DNA from: Alloprevotella sp.
GTDB taxonomy: Bacteria; Bacteroidota; Bacteroidia; Bacteroidales; Bacteroidaceae
NCBI GenBank assembly: GCA_017476545.1
Contig: JAFUZP010000018.1
Span: forward strand, 1 to 46,979
Direction: 5' to 3'
Length of the DNA stretch: 46,979 bases
Part shown: positions 1 to 7,636 of the stretch, piece by piece
Layout: each line of letters begins with the position of its first letter
How positions within the stretch are numbered: position 1 is the stretch's first letter
Position numbers and translations under genes: made by a program
The notes under the pieces: model-generated
What the model saw: the letters and a program-made list of their open reading frames with translations, nothing else
Told to the model about the DNA's origin: nothing
The model's database searches: none

Positions 1-44
1 AGGTTCTCGCCCTTCGGCCTCCTATATATCGTCGTTTTCTTCAT
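1..44 (-). CDS. 5' end of an unidentified protein, cut by window edge
   Basis: On the minus strand an ATG at 44-42 opens a frame reading MKKTTIYRRPKGEN that runs off the window. A good promoter lies just upstream (TACCTTTG at 72-65 on the minus strand), giving a leader of roughly 15 nt, which supports this start. The 14 residues are too few to identify the protein. It lies downstream of fabD on the same strand but appears to have its own promoter. Confidence 0.45.
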   Translation of the reverse strand, partial: MKKTTIYRRPKGEN

Positions 45-64
45 GATTACGTCGTTTGGTACTG

Positions 65-72
65 CAAAGGTA
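65..72 (-). promoter_or_regulatory. promoter -7 box for the gene cut at the left edge
   Basis: Minus-strand TACCTTTG matches TAnnTTTG, 21 nt before the ATG at 44. No convincing -33 box was seen. Confidence 0.5.
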
Positions 73-194
73 CAAAATTATATCGAATTATCGTCAGAAA
101 CATCTGACTATCAGTCTTGTTAATTTTTAGAACATCCCATAAATATTGTGTGCTGCGGAAAGGGCTGCGAAGGGGGGCTTCCGCACCAGCGCAC

Positions 195-1103
195 TTATTC
201 TTCCACGCCCAGCACCTCAACTTCCTTCTCCTCGGCACGGGCGATCTTGACAATCATGCCCTGCAACGCTTTGCCCGGGCCGCACTCCGTGAAGCTGTCC
301 GCACCGGCGGCAAGCATGTTCCGCACTTCCTTCGTCCACTGCACACTGGCCGTCAGCTGCAACGCCAGGTTTTGCTTAATTTCCTCTGTATCGGTGTGGG
401 GCAGTCCGTCCACGTTCTGATAAACGGGGCAAACGGGCTGATGGAATTCCGTGCGGGCGATGGCGGCCTCAAGTTCCTCCTTGGCCGGCTGCATCAGCGG
501 GCTATGGAACGCGCCGCTCACGGGGAGTACCAGCGCACGCTTTGCCCCGGCCTCCTTCAGCCGGGTGCAGGCTGCCTCCACGGCGGGCGTATTGCCGGAA
601 ATCACCAGCTGCCCCGGGCAGTTGTAGTTAGCCGGTACAACGATGCCCTCCACGGGGCTTTCGCTCACCTCCCGGCAGACTTGCTCCACCGTCTCATCGG
701 GCATTGCGATGATGGCGGCCATTGTTCCCGGTGCCGCCTCGCAGGCTTTCTGCATCGCTTGGGCACGGGCGCTGACCAGCCGCAGGCCGTCCTCAAAGCT
801 GATGCAGCCCGTAGCGACCAGTGCCGAGAGTTCGCCAAGCGAATGCCCTGCGGCCATGTCCGGGCGGAAGTCATCGCCGAGACACTTGGCGCGGATGACG
901 CTGTGGAGGAATACGGCAGGCTGCGTCACGCGCGTCTGCTTCAGCTCCTCGTCCGTGCCGTCAAACATGATGTCGGTGATGCGGAAGCCGAGGATGTCGT
1001 TGGCCGTCTCGAAATGCTGTCGGGCGACAGGGTGCTTCTCGTACAGGTCCTTACCCATACCTACGAACTGTGCCCCTTGCCCGGGAAATACGAATGCTTT
1101 CAT
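195..1103 (-). CDS. fabD: malonyl-CoA:ACP transacylase
   Basis: Transfers malonyl from CoA to acyl carrier protein, supplying extender units for type II fatty acid synthesis in the cytosol. The 302-residue length fits the family. GQGAQ (8-12) forms the oxyanion region, GHSLGE (86-91) carries the nucleophile Ser88, and SGAFHSPLM carries His200 of the Ser-His dyad. All key residues are present. The start is the ATG at 1103, about 34 nt after a good promoter on the same strand. The gene stands alone, divergent from the Crp-type regulator, with no other fab gene beside it in the window. Identification is secure. Confidence 0.96.
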   Translation of the reverse strand: MKAFVFPGQGAQFVGMGKDLYEKHPVARQHFETANDILGFRITDIMFDGTDEELKQTRVTQPAVFLHSVIRAKCLGDDFRPDMAAGHSLGELSALVATGCISFEDGLRLVSARAQAMQKACEAAPGTMAAIIAMPDETVEQVCREVSESPVEGIVVPANYNCPGQLVISGNTPAVEAACTRLKEAGAKRALVLPVSGAFHSPLMQPAKEELEAAIARTEFHQPVCPVYQNVDGLPHTDTEEIKQNLALQLTASVQWTKEVRNMLAAGADSFTECGPGKALQGMIVKIARAEEKEVEVLGVEE

Positions 1104-1136
1104 CTTTATATGCTTTTAGTTGTTTATACTGACGCA

Positions 1137-1167
1137 CAAAAGTACGACTTTCCCCGCGACCAGCAAA
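1137..1167 (-). promoter_or_regulatory. fabD promoter
   Basis: Minus-strand TACTTTTG (1144-1137) is preceded at 19 nt by TTTG (1167-1164). The predicted transcript starts near 1130. Confidence 0.65.
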
Positions 1168-1197
1168 ATCCCCTCCCGCGAGTTTGCGCTCCAGCCC

Positions 1198-1228
1198 TTG
1201 TCCCTACAGCCCATTTGTCGTATCTTTG
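1198..1228 (+). promoter_or_regulatory. promoter of the Crp/Fnr-type regulator
   Basis: TTG (1198-1200), a 20-nt spacer, then TATCTTTG (1221-1228). It decides the start: upstream in-frame codons from 1120 lie before the transcript begins, so translation should start at ATG 1270. Confidence 0.65.
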
Positions 1229-1269
1229 CAGCACGGCGTGGGACGCCGGAATACGAAAACGGACACGAC

Positions 1270-1974
1270 ATGACAGCCAAGTACCCACAGGATGCAGCGG
1301 AGGTGAGGGAAGCCCTCGCCTCACTCTGGCCCCTGCTCACGGACGCCCAGCGCGATGCTTTCAGCTGCGCCGCCCGGATGCGTACCTACAGTCCGGGCGA
1401 ACTCATCTACGACGTGGGACAGGTGCCCGACTCCCTCTTCTGCCTGACCTGCGGCAAGGCGAAACTCTTCCGCAACGGCGTGGGGGGCCGCGAACAGCTC
1501 CTGCGCCTCCTGCGAGAGGGGGACTACTTTGGCTACCGCGCCGCACTGGCCGGCGGGAACTACATCACGGCGGCGGCGGCCATCGAGCACTGCCGCGTCT
1601 GCGTCCTGCCGTCCAAGCTGCTCGGCGATGCCCTGGCAACGAACCTGCCTCTCTGCCGCTTCTTCCTTGACGAGGTCTCCCGCCTACTCGGCATGGCGGC
1701 GGACCGCACCATCAGCCTGACGCAGAAGCACGTCCGCGCAAGGTTGGCCGAATCTATCCTCGTCCTGCGGCAGACCTACGGCACGAAGCCCGACAGCAAG
1801 ACCATAGCCGCCAGCATCAGCCGCAAGGACCTCGCCCACCTCTCCAACATGACAACGGCGAACGCCATACGCACCCTGGCCGCCTTCCGCAGCGAGGGAG
1901 TGCTGGAAGTGCAGGGACGCAGCATCAGCATACGGGACGAAGCCGCCCTGCGGAGGATATCGGACGCGGGATGA
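1270..1974 (+). CDS. Crp/Fnr-family transcriptional regulator
   Basis: A 234-residue cytosolic DNA-binding regulator. Residues about 35-125 form a cNMP-binding-like beta-roll (GELIYDVGQVPDSLF and DYFGYRAALAGG segments), then a dimerisation helix, then a C-terminal winged helix with ISRKDLAHLSNMTTANAIRTL as its recognition region and a closing VQGRSISI wing. The roll lacks a clear cAMP-binding RxS signature and there is no N-terminal FNR-type four-cysteine cluster, so the ligand cannot be predicted. The frame is open back to 1120, but the promoter at 1198-1228 puts the start at 1270. It is divergent from fabD with about 75 bp between the two -7 boxes, so control of fabD is possible but unproven. 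Confidence 0.85.
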   Translation: MTAKYPQDAAEVREALASLWPLLTDAQRDAFSCAARMRTYSPGELIYDVGQVPDSLFCLTCGKAKLFRNGVGGREQLLRLLREGDYFGYRAALAGGNYITAAAAIEHCRVCVLPSKLLGDALATNLPLCRFFLDEVSRLLGMAADRTISLTQKHVRARLAESILVLRQTYGTKPDSKTIAASISRKDLAHLSNMTTANAIRTLAAFRSEGVLEVQGRSISIRDEAALRRISDAG

Positions 1975-2002
1975 GCCGGCGGGAACACCTTACCACCTTC
2001 CG

Positions 2003-2045
2003 AAAAGAACCCCATGTCCCTCGTCTAGGGACATGGGGTTCTTTT
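2003..2045. terminator. perfect 18-bp bidirectional terminator
   Basis: Arms 2003-2020 and 2028-2045 are perfectly complementary around a 7-nt loop, with A4 on the left and T4 on the right. It can stop the regulator from the left and miaA from the right; these genes converge here. Confidence 0.88.
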
Positions 2046-2050
2046 GGAGG

Positions 2051-3031
2051 CTACTGCAACAGCCCCGTAGCCGCTTCCCCCACCGCCTGCGGAAGGCCGG
2101 CGGACAGGAGGTAGGCGGACAGTTCCTCGCGGGAAAGGTCGGAACGGGCGGGCGGGCATATCCAGTTTATCGGCGCACCGCGCCGCTCCATACCCCGGAA
2201 CCACGTCATCTGCCGCTTCGCGAACTGGTGGATAGCCGTCTCCAGCTGGCGGAACATCTCCCCGTAGTCCAGCCGCCCCGTAGCGTGCAGCGTCAGGAAC
2301 TTATACTCCAGACCGTAATAAATCAGGTCATCCGGCGCGATTCCCGCCGCCAGCAGTCCCTCCACCTCGCGGAGCATCCCCGCGTCCAGCCGCGCCTGCA
2401 ACCGCTCGGATATACGGCGGCGGCGCACCTCCCGCCCCACATCGAGCCCCAGCGTGAGGGAGGAGAACTGCGGGAACGGGCGCGGCTCCAGCGGCTCGCG
2501 GCGGTAGTGCTCTGCAATCTCAATGGCCCGGATGGCCCGCTGCGGCGTATCGATGTCCGTCGTGTTATGGAGCGGACCATAACCGCGCAGCACGGCGGCT
2601 AGTTCCTCCAGCGTCCGCCCCTCCAAGCGAGCCCGCAACTCCGCATTCTGCGGTACGGGACTGAGACGGTAGCCGCGCAGCACGCTCTCCAGATAGAGCC
2701 CCGTACCGCCACAGACCACAACACGCCTACCCCGCCCCCGGATATGCTCGTAAGCCCGGAGGAAGTCGCGCTGGTACTCAAACACATTATATTTATAACC
2801 GGGCTCGCAGATATCCACCAGGTGTACGGGCACCCGTACCCCGTCCGCGAAGGTATAGTCTGCCAAGTCCTTCCCCGTACCGATATCCATGCGGCGGTAC
2901 ACCTGACGGCTGTCGGCGGAAATAATCTCCGCATCCGCCCAGCGCGCAAGGTTCACCGCAAAGGCCGTCTTTCCGCAGGCCGTGGGGCCCAGCACCGTAA
3001 TGAAGTCGTAATCCATCAGCATCCGGGACAT
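2051..3031 (-). CDS. miaA: tRNA dimethylallyltransferase
   Basis: Adds the dimethylallyl group to N6 of A37 in tRNAs reading UNN codons. From the chosen start it has 326 residues, close to the family norm. Evidence: P-loop GPTACGKT at 15-22, the substrate segment ISADSRQVYRRMDIGTGK, VVCGGTGLYL, and the C-terminal YYGLEYK and FAKRQMTWFRG segments typical of MiaA. The frame is open to 3220, but a promoter box at 3056-3049 excludes the long form. ATG 3031 lies 18 nt after that box; ATG 3016 is a possible alternative. It ends against the shared terminator. mtaB, another A37-region tRNA modifier, is also in this window but not linked. Confidence 0.95.
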   Translation of the reverse strand: MSRMLMDYDFITVLGPTACGKTAFAVNLARWADAEIISADSRQVYRRMDIGTGKDLADYTFADGVRVPVHLVDICEPGYKYNVFEYQRDFLRAYEHIRGRGRRVVVCGGTGLYLESVLRGYRLSPVPQNAELRARLEGRTLEELAAVLRGYGPLHNTTDIDTPQRAIRAIEIAEHYRREPLEPRPFPQFSSLTLGLDVGREVRRRRISERLQARLDAGMLREVEGLLAAGIAPDDLIYYGLEYKFLTLHATGRLDYGEMFRQLETAIHQFAKRQMTWFRGMERRGAPINWICPPARSDLSREELSAYLLSAGLPQAVGEAATGLLQ

Positions 3032-3048
3032 TTTCCCGTCCCGCCCCG

Positions 3049-3056
3049 CAAAAGTA
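3049..3056 (-). promoter_or_regulatory. miaA promoter -7 box
   Basis: Minus-strand TACTTTTG. No clear -33 element at the usual distance. It supports ATG 3031 over the longer frame. Confidence 0.55.
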
Positions 3057-3141
3057 CGAAATATCCGCGAGGCGGAAGCCCCGCCACGGCGAAAAGAGGC
3101 GGCCCCCCGCCGCACCAGCATAAAAAAACCGCTGCGTTCCC

Positions 3142-3173
3142 TTTGCCCTTTTAGAAAATTTAATTTAACTTTG
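3142..3173 (+). promoter_or_regulatory. promoter of the structured ncRNA
   Basis: TTTG (3142-3145), an exact 20-nt spacer, then TAACTTTG (3166-3173): one of the best promoters in the window. Predicted transcript start near 3180. Confidence 0.75.
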
Positions 3174-3179
3174 CCCCGT

Positions 3180-3428
3180 GAGCAAGTGCCGCCCACCCCG
3201 GGTGGCAGGTTCATGGACAATGAAATAAGACGTTACGAACGTTATCTTCTTCATTCAGATCTCGCAAATCTCAAAGCCAAGAAGATGCGCAACGGAACGT
3301 CTGCGTTGGGAGTATTATATCGTATAATAACTCACGGCGTGGACTGCGCGTTGCTTATCCTTGGCGAAGGCAATGCGAGAGCCTGAATGAAGGGTGAGCA
3401 AGTAGTACAGACTCTCACGCCTTTTTTT
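3180..3428 (+). ncRNA. highly structured non-coding RNA, possibly 6S/Bacteroidales-1 type
   Basis: A roughly 245-nt transcript bounded by a near-consensus promoter and an intrinsic terminator. A long interrupted rod can be drawn from five nested perfect pairings: 3249-3257 with 3384-3392 (9 bp), 3260-3266 with 3374-3380 (7 bp), 3276-3281 with 3360-3365, 3289-3294 with 3349-3354, and an apical hairpin 3310-3319 with 3323-3333. A 5' hairpin (CCAC..GTGG near 3195-3205) and the terminator flank it. A 57-codon frame (ATG 3213) crosses it but has AT-rich third positions unlike its neighbours, and its stop lies inside a stem, so I do not call it coding. A promoter-defined, rod-shaped, terminator-ended RNA resembles 6S RNA or the Bacteroidales-1 motif; I cannot confirm which by eye. 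Confidence 0.72.
3391..3428 (+). terminator. intrinsic terminator of the ncRNA
   Basis: GGGTGAG (3392-3398) pairs with CTCACGCC (3414-3421), followed directly by T7. Confidence 0.75.
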
Positions 3429-3513
3429 CATAGCCCAACGGTAAAAAATACTTTTCTATAAACGGCCGAATCAGGAGAGTCTAGGAGCCAAAGCGCAAAG
3501 TATTATTAAGCGT

Positions 3514-4449
3514 ATGACAAAACGAAGTCTTTTGGCGGTATGTGCCGCCATGCTGATTGCCAGCCCTGCGGCCATGGCGCAGAAAGAGAAGTACGACCTG
3601 AACAGCGATGGCGAGGTGGACGTTTCGGACGTTACAAAATTAGTGGACGTGGTGCTCACCGGCAACTACGGGACGGGCGAGCCGGGAGCCGCGAAGCGCA
3701 CCTTCTACGTGAACGGAAAGAACGTCTGCGTTTCCTTCAACATGATTGCCGTTGAAGGGGGCACGTTTATGATGGGAGCAACACCCGAACAATATAAAGA
3801 TTGTGCCGGAGAATGGGACGAGCCTTGGTATATTGAAAAACCTGTACACGAGGTAACACTTTCTTCCTACTATATCGGGGAAACGGAAGTGACGCAAGAA
3901 CTGTGGGAAGTCGTGATGGGCTGGAATCTGTCAGAGACTAAAGGTCTCGGACTGCCTGTGGAGCAGGTCAGCTGGGACGACTGTCAGCGCTTTTTCCTGA
4001 GGCTGAACGAACTCACGGGGTACACCTTCCGGCTGCCTACAGAGGCGGAATGGGAGTACGCAGCCCGTGGCGGGAACAAGAGTAAGGGCTACAAATATAG
4101 CGGTTCGGACGATGTAGACGAAGTGGCATGGTACACGAAAAACTCTATTTCTGATGGCGAAGGAGAAATGCACCCCGTCGGCACAAAAAAGGCGAACGAA
4201 CTGGGAATATACGATATGAGCGGCAATGTGAGCGAATGGTGCAGGGATTGGTATGGCCCTTACTCCGAATCGCCTGCCACAGACCCGACAGGGCCCACAA
4301 TGAATGACAAAGGCGCAGTGAGGCGTGGGGGATGTTATTGGTATCAGAATGGGGCGTGGGACTGCCGCGTCTCATGCCGTGGAGGTTCTGCTTCAGGCAC
4401 CAACCCGGGTCTTCGGATGAAAGGGACCGGCTTCCGTCTGGTGCTCTAA
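3514..4449 (+). CDS. secreted dockerin-like plus SUMF1/FGE-fold protein
   Basis: 311 residues. A signal peptide (about 1-22, ending AMAQ) is followed by a single EF-hand of dockerin type (DLNSDGEVDVSD, 28-39, then KLVDVVLTG), then a C-type-lectin-like SUMF1 domain from about residue 78 to the end. The SUMF1 part shows GGTFMMG, TEVTQELWEVVMG, RLPTEAEWEYAARGG, YDMSGNVSEWCRDW and a terminal GFRLV. The paired active-site cysteines of true formylglycine-generating enzymes are not evident, so a structural or binding role is more likely than sulfatase activation. A related SUMF1 protein is encoded at 34303-35220. A weak promoter-like TACTTTTC lies at 3449-3456. Confidence 0.85.
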   Translation: MTKRSLLAVCAAMLIASPAAMAQKEKYDLNSDGEVDVSDVTKLVDVVLTGNYGTGEPGAAKRTFYVNGKNVCVSFNMIAVEGGTFMMGATPEQYKDCAGEWDEPWYIEKPVHEVTLSSYYIGETEVTQELWEVVMGWNLSETKGLGLPVEQVSWDDCQRFFLRLNELTGYTFRLPTEAEWEYAARGGNKSKGYKYSGSDDVDEVAWYTKNSISDGEGEMHPVGTKKANELGIYDMSGNVSEWCRDWYGPYSESPATDPTGPTMNDKGAVRRGGCYWYQNGAWDCRVSCRGGSASGTNPGLRMKGTGFRLVL

Positions 4450-4474
4450 AAAAGACAAGGCGTATTATCCAATA

Positions 4475-4511
4475 GCAAGCCCCGCTTCGATAAGCTCGGA
4501 ACGGGGCTTGC
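4475..4511 (+). terminator. hairpin downstream of the SUMF1-like gene
   Basis: Perfect 10-bp arms GCAAGCCCCG (4475-4484) and CGGGGCTTGC (4502-4511). No strong T-tract follows, so termination may be inefficient or the hairpin may protect the 3' end. Confidence 0.55.
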
Positions 4512-4556
4512 GCGTATGTAAGAGCAGCCATCCCGCAAGTTTTTCCCGCAAAAAGT

Positions 4557-4585
4557 TTTGTTCCCATGCGTTTTCCTTATATTTG
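4557..4585 (+). promoter_or_regulatory. promoter of the lipoprotein at 4631
   Basis: TTTG (4557-4560), 17-nt spacer, TATATTTG (4578-4585). The leader is about 40 nt. Confidence 0.6.
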
Positions 4586-4630
4586 CCCCGGTAACAATTT
4601 ATTTAATAACCAAATTAAAACCACTGAATC

Positions 4631-5113
4631 ATGAAGAAAACGCTTCTCATGCTTATCGCAGTAGCCGGCATCACGTCGTTTGCTTCCTGCGGAAACAAGA
4701 ACGAGACGGCACCGAACGGCGGGGCGGACTCCACCGCCGTAGCCACTGACACGACCCAGAACGCCCCCGAAGCCCAACCCGTCGCACTGGCCGACATCGT
4801 AGCCAAGGCAAAAGCTGAAGGTGCGAACTGGAGTGTGGATGAATGGAAGGAGCAGTACAAGCAAGTCATGCTCGCCTTCAAGCCTATGGCCCTTGAGATG
4901 GACGGCCTCATCAAGAAGGTGGGAACGCCCGAGGCACAGGGCATCAACTTCGAAGAGGAGTTTAAAAAGCTTGAGGCCAAATATCCCGGTATTGAAAAGC
5001 TCCTTGGCGAGTTCAATAAGGCTGCGGAAGGCAGCGCTAACGGTAAGACCGTGCTCGCGGACGAGGAGTGGTGCAAGAAGATTAAGGAGGAACTCGGCAT
5101 TCCCGACCTCTAA
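4631..5113 (+). CDS. small SPII lipoprotein of unknown function
   Basis: 160 residues. The N-terminus is a classic lipoprotein signal with lipobox FASC (Cys20), then a low-complexity Ser/Thr/Ala/Glu/Pro linker to about residue 52. The mature part is lysine/glutamate-rich and predicted helical (for example EEFKKLEAKYPGIEKLLGEF). It is probably anchored in the inner leaflet of the outer membrane or exposed at the surface. I recognise no family. It is monocistronic, with its own promoter and a strong terminator. Confidence 0.85.
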   Translation: MKKTLLMLIAVAGITSFASCGNKNETAPNGGADSTAVATDTTQNAPEAQPVALADIVAKAKAEGANWSVDEWKEQYKQVMLAFKPMALEMDGLIKKVGTPEAQGINFEEEFKKLEAKYPGIEKLLGEFNKAAEGSANGKTVLADEEWCKKIKEELGIPDL

Positions 5114-5150
5114 ATAAAACCGCTTACCCGCCGGAATGCCCGGTACGGGA

Positions 5151-5184
5151 AGCGGGGCGGTGGCACTTGCCACCGCCCCGCTTT
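5151..5184. terminator. long bidirectional terminator
   Basis: Arms 5151-5165 and 5168-5182 (AGCGGGGCGGTGGCA and its complement) form a 13-15 bp stem, followed by TTT on the right. It lies between convergent genes. Confidence 0.75.
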
Positions 5185-5225
5185 GCTATACCCCACCCCC
5201 TATCGAAAGCCAGGATGGGGAGGAT

Positions 5226-7373
5226 TCACTCCACCCGCCCCTTGAAAGTAGATGCGGGAAGCCCCGCGCCGTTCACCATGTTGGCCCGCGTAAAAGGCTG
5301 CCAGCCATAACGGACAAGCCGGGGTCGGCTCACCTCACGCGGCAGGTAGAGGCGGACTTTCCGCCCCTCAAGCCGCGCTGACGCAGGATAGTAGAGTCCG
5401 TCGTCCTCCGCTACCTCAAAGGTGCGGGGCGGCAGACCGTCCGAGGTCGCGAGGCCATCGGCATCGTCAAACTTGAGAATGACTTCCCCGCCCTCATACA
5501 CGGCAGACATGAAGCGCGGCCCGCCGGGCAGGAGCGGACGACCGTAGTCCCGGGAAAGCACAAGGCGTGCCAGACGCTCCCCGACAGGACGCTTCCGCAG
5601 ATAATGCACGTCCAGACTGTCACCCACGTCGCTCGTCACGACCATGCCTGTCGCGGGTATCTCCTCAGCCAAGCGGCGCTGCGAGTCGCGGAAGGCAGGC
5701 CATGAGGGACGGTTCAGACTGGAAAGCTGTACGAAGCGGAAAGGAAGCGACGGCGCGTTCCAGTACTGCCGCCACGACTGCACAAGCAGGCGGAACAACC
5801 GCTCATGCGCCTCCACGTTATGGGCGTTGCTCTCACCCTGATACCAGGCTATACCGCGCACAGGATAGCGCGCCAGCGGGAGGATGCCAGCCTCAAAGAG
5901 GTAACAGGGCTCGTAAGGGTGACGATGGCGGAAGTCGTCACAGGCGTCACCGCCACCCGCCAGCCCGAGGTTCCGCGCGGCACGCCCGCGCGCCCATTCC
6001 TGTATGAAGTCGTTGTGGAGCCAGCGTTCCAGGATTTTTGGGAAGTCTGTTTCCAGCGTATTGCGGTCTATCCAGCTCTCTGTCGTAGCACCGCCGACGG
6101 CGTTACAGATGAGTCCGACGGGCACGCGGAGGGAGTCGCGCAGCGCACGTCCGAAGTAGTAGGCCACGGCGGAGAACTGCTGCGCCGTCTGCGGCGTGGT
6201 CGGCTGCCACAATGCAGGCTTGTAATACAGCAAGTGCCGGGCAGAGTCGATGGCAGCGGCAGGCCATTCCACATCGTCCGTAGGCCAATGCTCCTTCATG
6301 TCAAAGAGGCGCAGGCCTGAGTCCGTCGCACGACGTACCGCCTCCTGCCAACCGTCGGACTGGTCGAGGCGGCGCGCCATGTTGCTCTGCCCTGAACAGA
6401 GCCATACCTCGCCGATGGCTACATTCGCGAACACGCGACGCTCCTGCTTACGTCGGCGGTCGGCGGGCGTAGCCGTCACGGCCAGCGTCAGGGAGTCGGC
6501 GGCCTCCATCGCGGGGAGCACAACTACCCAGTCGCCCCTGTTGTCCGCCGTGGTTTCCCTGCGCACAGCAGGCCGTTTCTGGTGCCGCCCGAAACGTATT
6601 TCCAGCGCGACTGTTGTGCCCGCATCCGCCTTGCCGTGCAGCGTAAGGGGCTGGCGGCGTTGCAGTACCATATAGTCCGAAAAAGTTATCGGCAGCTGCA
6701 GGCCGCCGTAATCGCCCGTAATGGCAGAGCACACCGTGCGGGCGAGCAGGGCCGCCCCCTCCGCGTCGGGATGCACGGCGTCGTGTAGCATCCACGGGTG
6801 GGGGTAGAGCGGCGCGTGGAAGTCTATGAGTTCCGCGCCGGAACGGGCGGCCACGGTCTCTATGGCGCGCTGTATTTGTCCGTGCCATTCCTTCGTGCCG
6901 CTCTGGAAGCGCGGATGGCGGTCGGCGATGGGCGTCATCCGCGCCACGATGACGCGCGCCTGTGGATTGCCCTGCCGCAGCGAGTCGATAAGGGCGAGGT
7001 AGTCACGCACAAATTCATCGCCGTAATTGGGCCAGTTGCGCGGGTCCGTATCATTGATGCCAAGGTGGATTACAACGATGTCCGCAGCAAAACTGACCGC
7101 ATCGCGGAAGGCCTGCTCCCGCACATAAGGGCGATGGCCACGGCGCAGAAGCGTTGCGCCGGAATGCCCGAAGTTCCCCACCTCGTAACCCTCGCCCAGC
7201 ATCCGCTGGAGCTGTGCGGGATAAGCGTCGCGCTCGCGGTTCTCAAGTTTGAAACCATAGGTGATGCTGTTGCCCACACAGGCAACTTTCACGCGTTGGG
7301 CGGCAAGCCGTAACGTGCTGAACCCCATAACCGACAGCAGGCCGAGGACAAAAACTTTTCGGAAACTTTTCAT
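5226..7373 (-). CDS. two-domain esterase: SGNH hydrolase plus sialate O-acetylesterase
   Basis: 715 residues with a signal peptide (about 1-25). Residues about 27-222 are an SGNH/GDSL hydrolase: GNSITYG with Ser36, the block II glycine in GHSGAT, LGINDTD as block III, and VHPDAEG with the Asp/His end of the triad. Residues about 223-700 are a sialate O-acetylesterase (SASA) domain: GQSNM with Ser330, WYQGESN near 510-516, and a C-terminal DSLDVHY carrying a probable catalytic His. Both active sites look intact. The family includes the NanS/EstA-type double esterases of Tannerella and Bacteroides, which strip O-acetyl groups from sialic acids. No nan genes lie nearby. The frame opens at 7457, but ATG 7373 fits the signal peptide. 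Confidence 0.9.
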   Translation of the reverse strand: MKSFRKVFVLGLLSVMGFSTLRLAAQRVKVACVGNSITYGFKLENRERDAYPAQLQRMLGEGYEVGNFGHSGATLLRRGHRPYVREQAFRDAVSFAADIVVIHLGINDTDPRNWPNYGDEFVRDYLALIDSLRQGNPQARVIVARMTPIADRHPRFQSGTKEWHGQIQRAIETVAARSGAELIDFHAPLYPHPWMLHDAVHPDAEGAALLARTVCSAITGDYGGLQLPITFSDYMVLQRRQPLTLHGKADAGTTVALEIRFGRHQKRPAVRRETTADNRGDWVVVLPAMEAADSLTLAVTATPADRRRKQERRVFANVAIGEVWLCSGQSNMARRLDQSDGWQEAVRRATDSGLRLFDMKEHWPTDDVEWPAAAIDSARHLLYYKPALWQPTTPQTAQQFSAVAYYFGRALRDSLRVPVGLICNAVGGATTESWIDRNTLETDFPKILERWLHNDFIQEWARGRAARNLGLAGGGDACDDFRHRHPYEPCYLFEAGILPLARYPVRGIAWYQGESNAHNVEAHERLFRLLVQSWRQYWNAPSLPFRFVQLSSLNRPSWPAFRDSQRRLAEEIPATGMVVTSDVGDSLDVHYLRKRPVGERLARLVLSRDYGRPLLPGGPRFMSAVYEGGEVILKFDDADGLATSDGLPPRTFEVAEDDGLYYPASARLEGRKVRLYLPREVSRPRLVRYGWQPFTRANMVNGAGLPASTFKGRVE

Positions 7374-7444
7374 GGCTGTTTTTGTTTGCGGTAAATTGCG
7401 CGGCATACGGGGGATGCCCGTTCTGACCACGCGCCTTGTAAGCG

Positions 7445-7452
7445 CGAAGATA
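7445..7452 (-). promoter_or_regulatory. probable -7 box for the double esterase
   Basis: Minus-strand TATCTTCG, a one-base variant of the consensus that recurs in this window. It leaves a leader of about 65 nt. Confidence 0.4.
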
Positions 7453-7489
7453 CGCATTTCCGGCGGAACGGGAACGGGGGACGGAAAAT

Positions 7490-7591
7490 TAACCGTAGGG
7501 GTACGAAGAACTAACCGTAGGGTTGCGGGAAACTAACCGTAGGGTTGCAGGGAACTAACCGTAGGGTTGCAGGGAACTAACCGTAGGGGTA
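7490..7591. repeat. 22-bp-period palindrome array 1 (5 units)
   Basis: Five 14-bp units start at 7490, 7512, 7534, 7556 and 7578, exactly 22 bp apart. The outer two are TAACCGTAGGGGTA and the inner three TAACCGTAGGGTTG. The 8-nt spacers are CGAAGAAC, CGGGAAAC, CAGGGAAC and CAGGGAAC. The array lies between the gtrA-like gene and the esterase, both on the minus strand. It belongs to the same family as the arrays at 18157, 28710 and 35568. The spacers are too short and too similar for CRISPR. Confidence 0.9.
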
Positions 7592-7636
7592 TGGAAAAAT
7601 GGCAGCGGGATTGGGAAAATCCGTCGCGGCGGAACC

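Noticed and set aside
117-1670. 517-codon plus-strand frame over fabD
   Set aside because: Shadow of fabD and of the Crp-type gene in another frame; no domain and no promoter.
3171-3386. Frame of 57-71 codons over the ncRNA
   Set aside because: Third positions are AT-rich unlike neighbouring genes, the stop lies in a helix, and the region folds into a continuous rod bounded by a promoter and terminator.
3514-4449. Annotation as a formylglycine-generating sulfatase activator
   Set aside because: The expected active-site cysteine pair is not present, and no sulfatase gene lies in the window.
7490-7591. Arrays considered as CRISPR
   Set aside because: Repeats of 14 bp with 8-nt, often identical spacers, no cas genes, and the 22-bp period rule this out.
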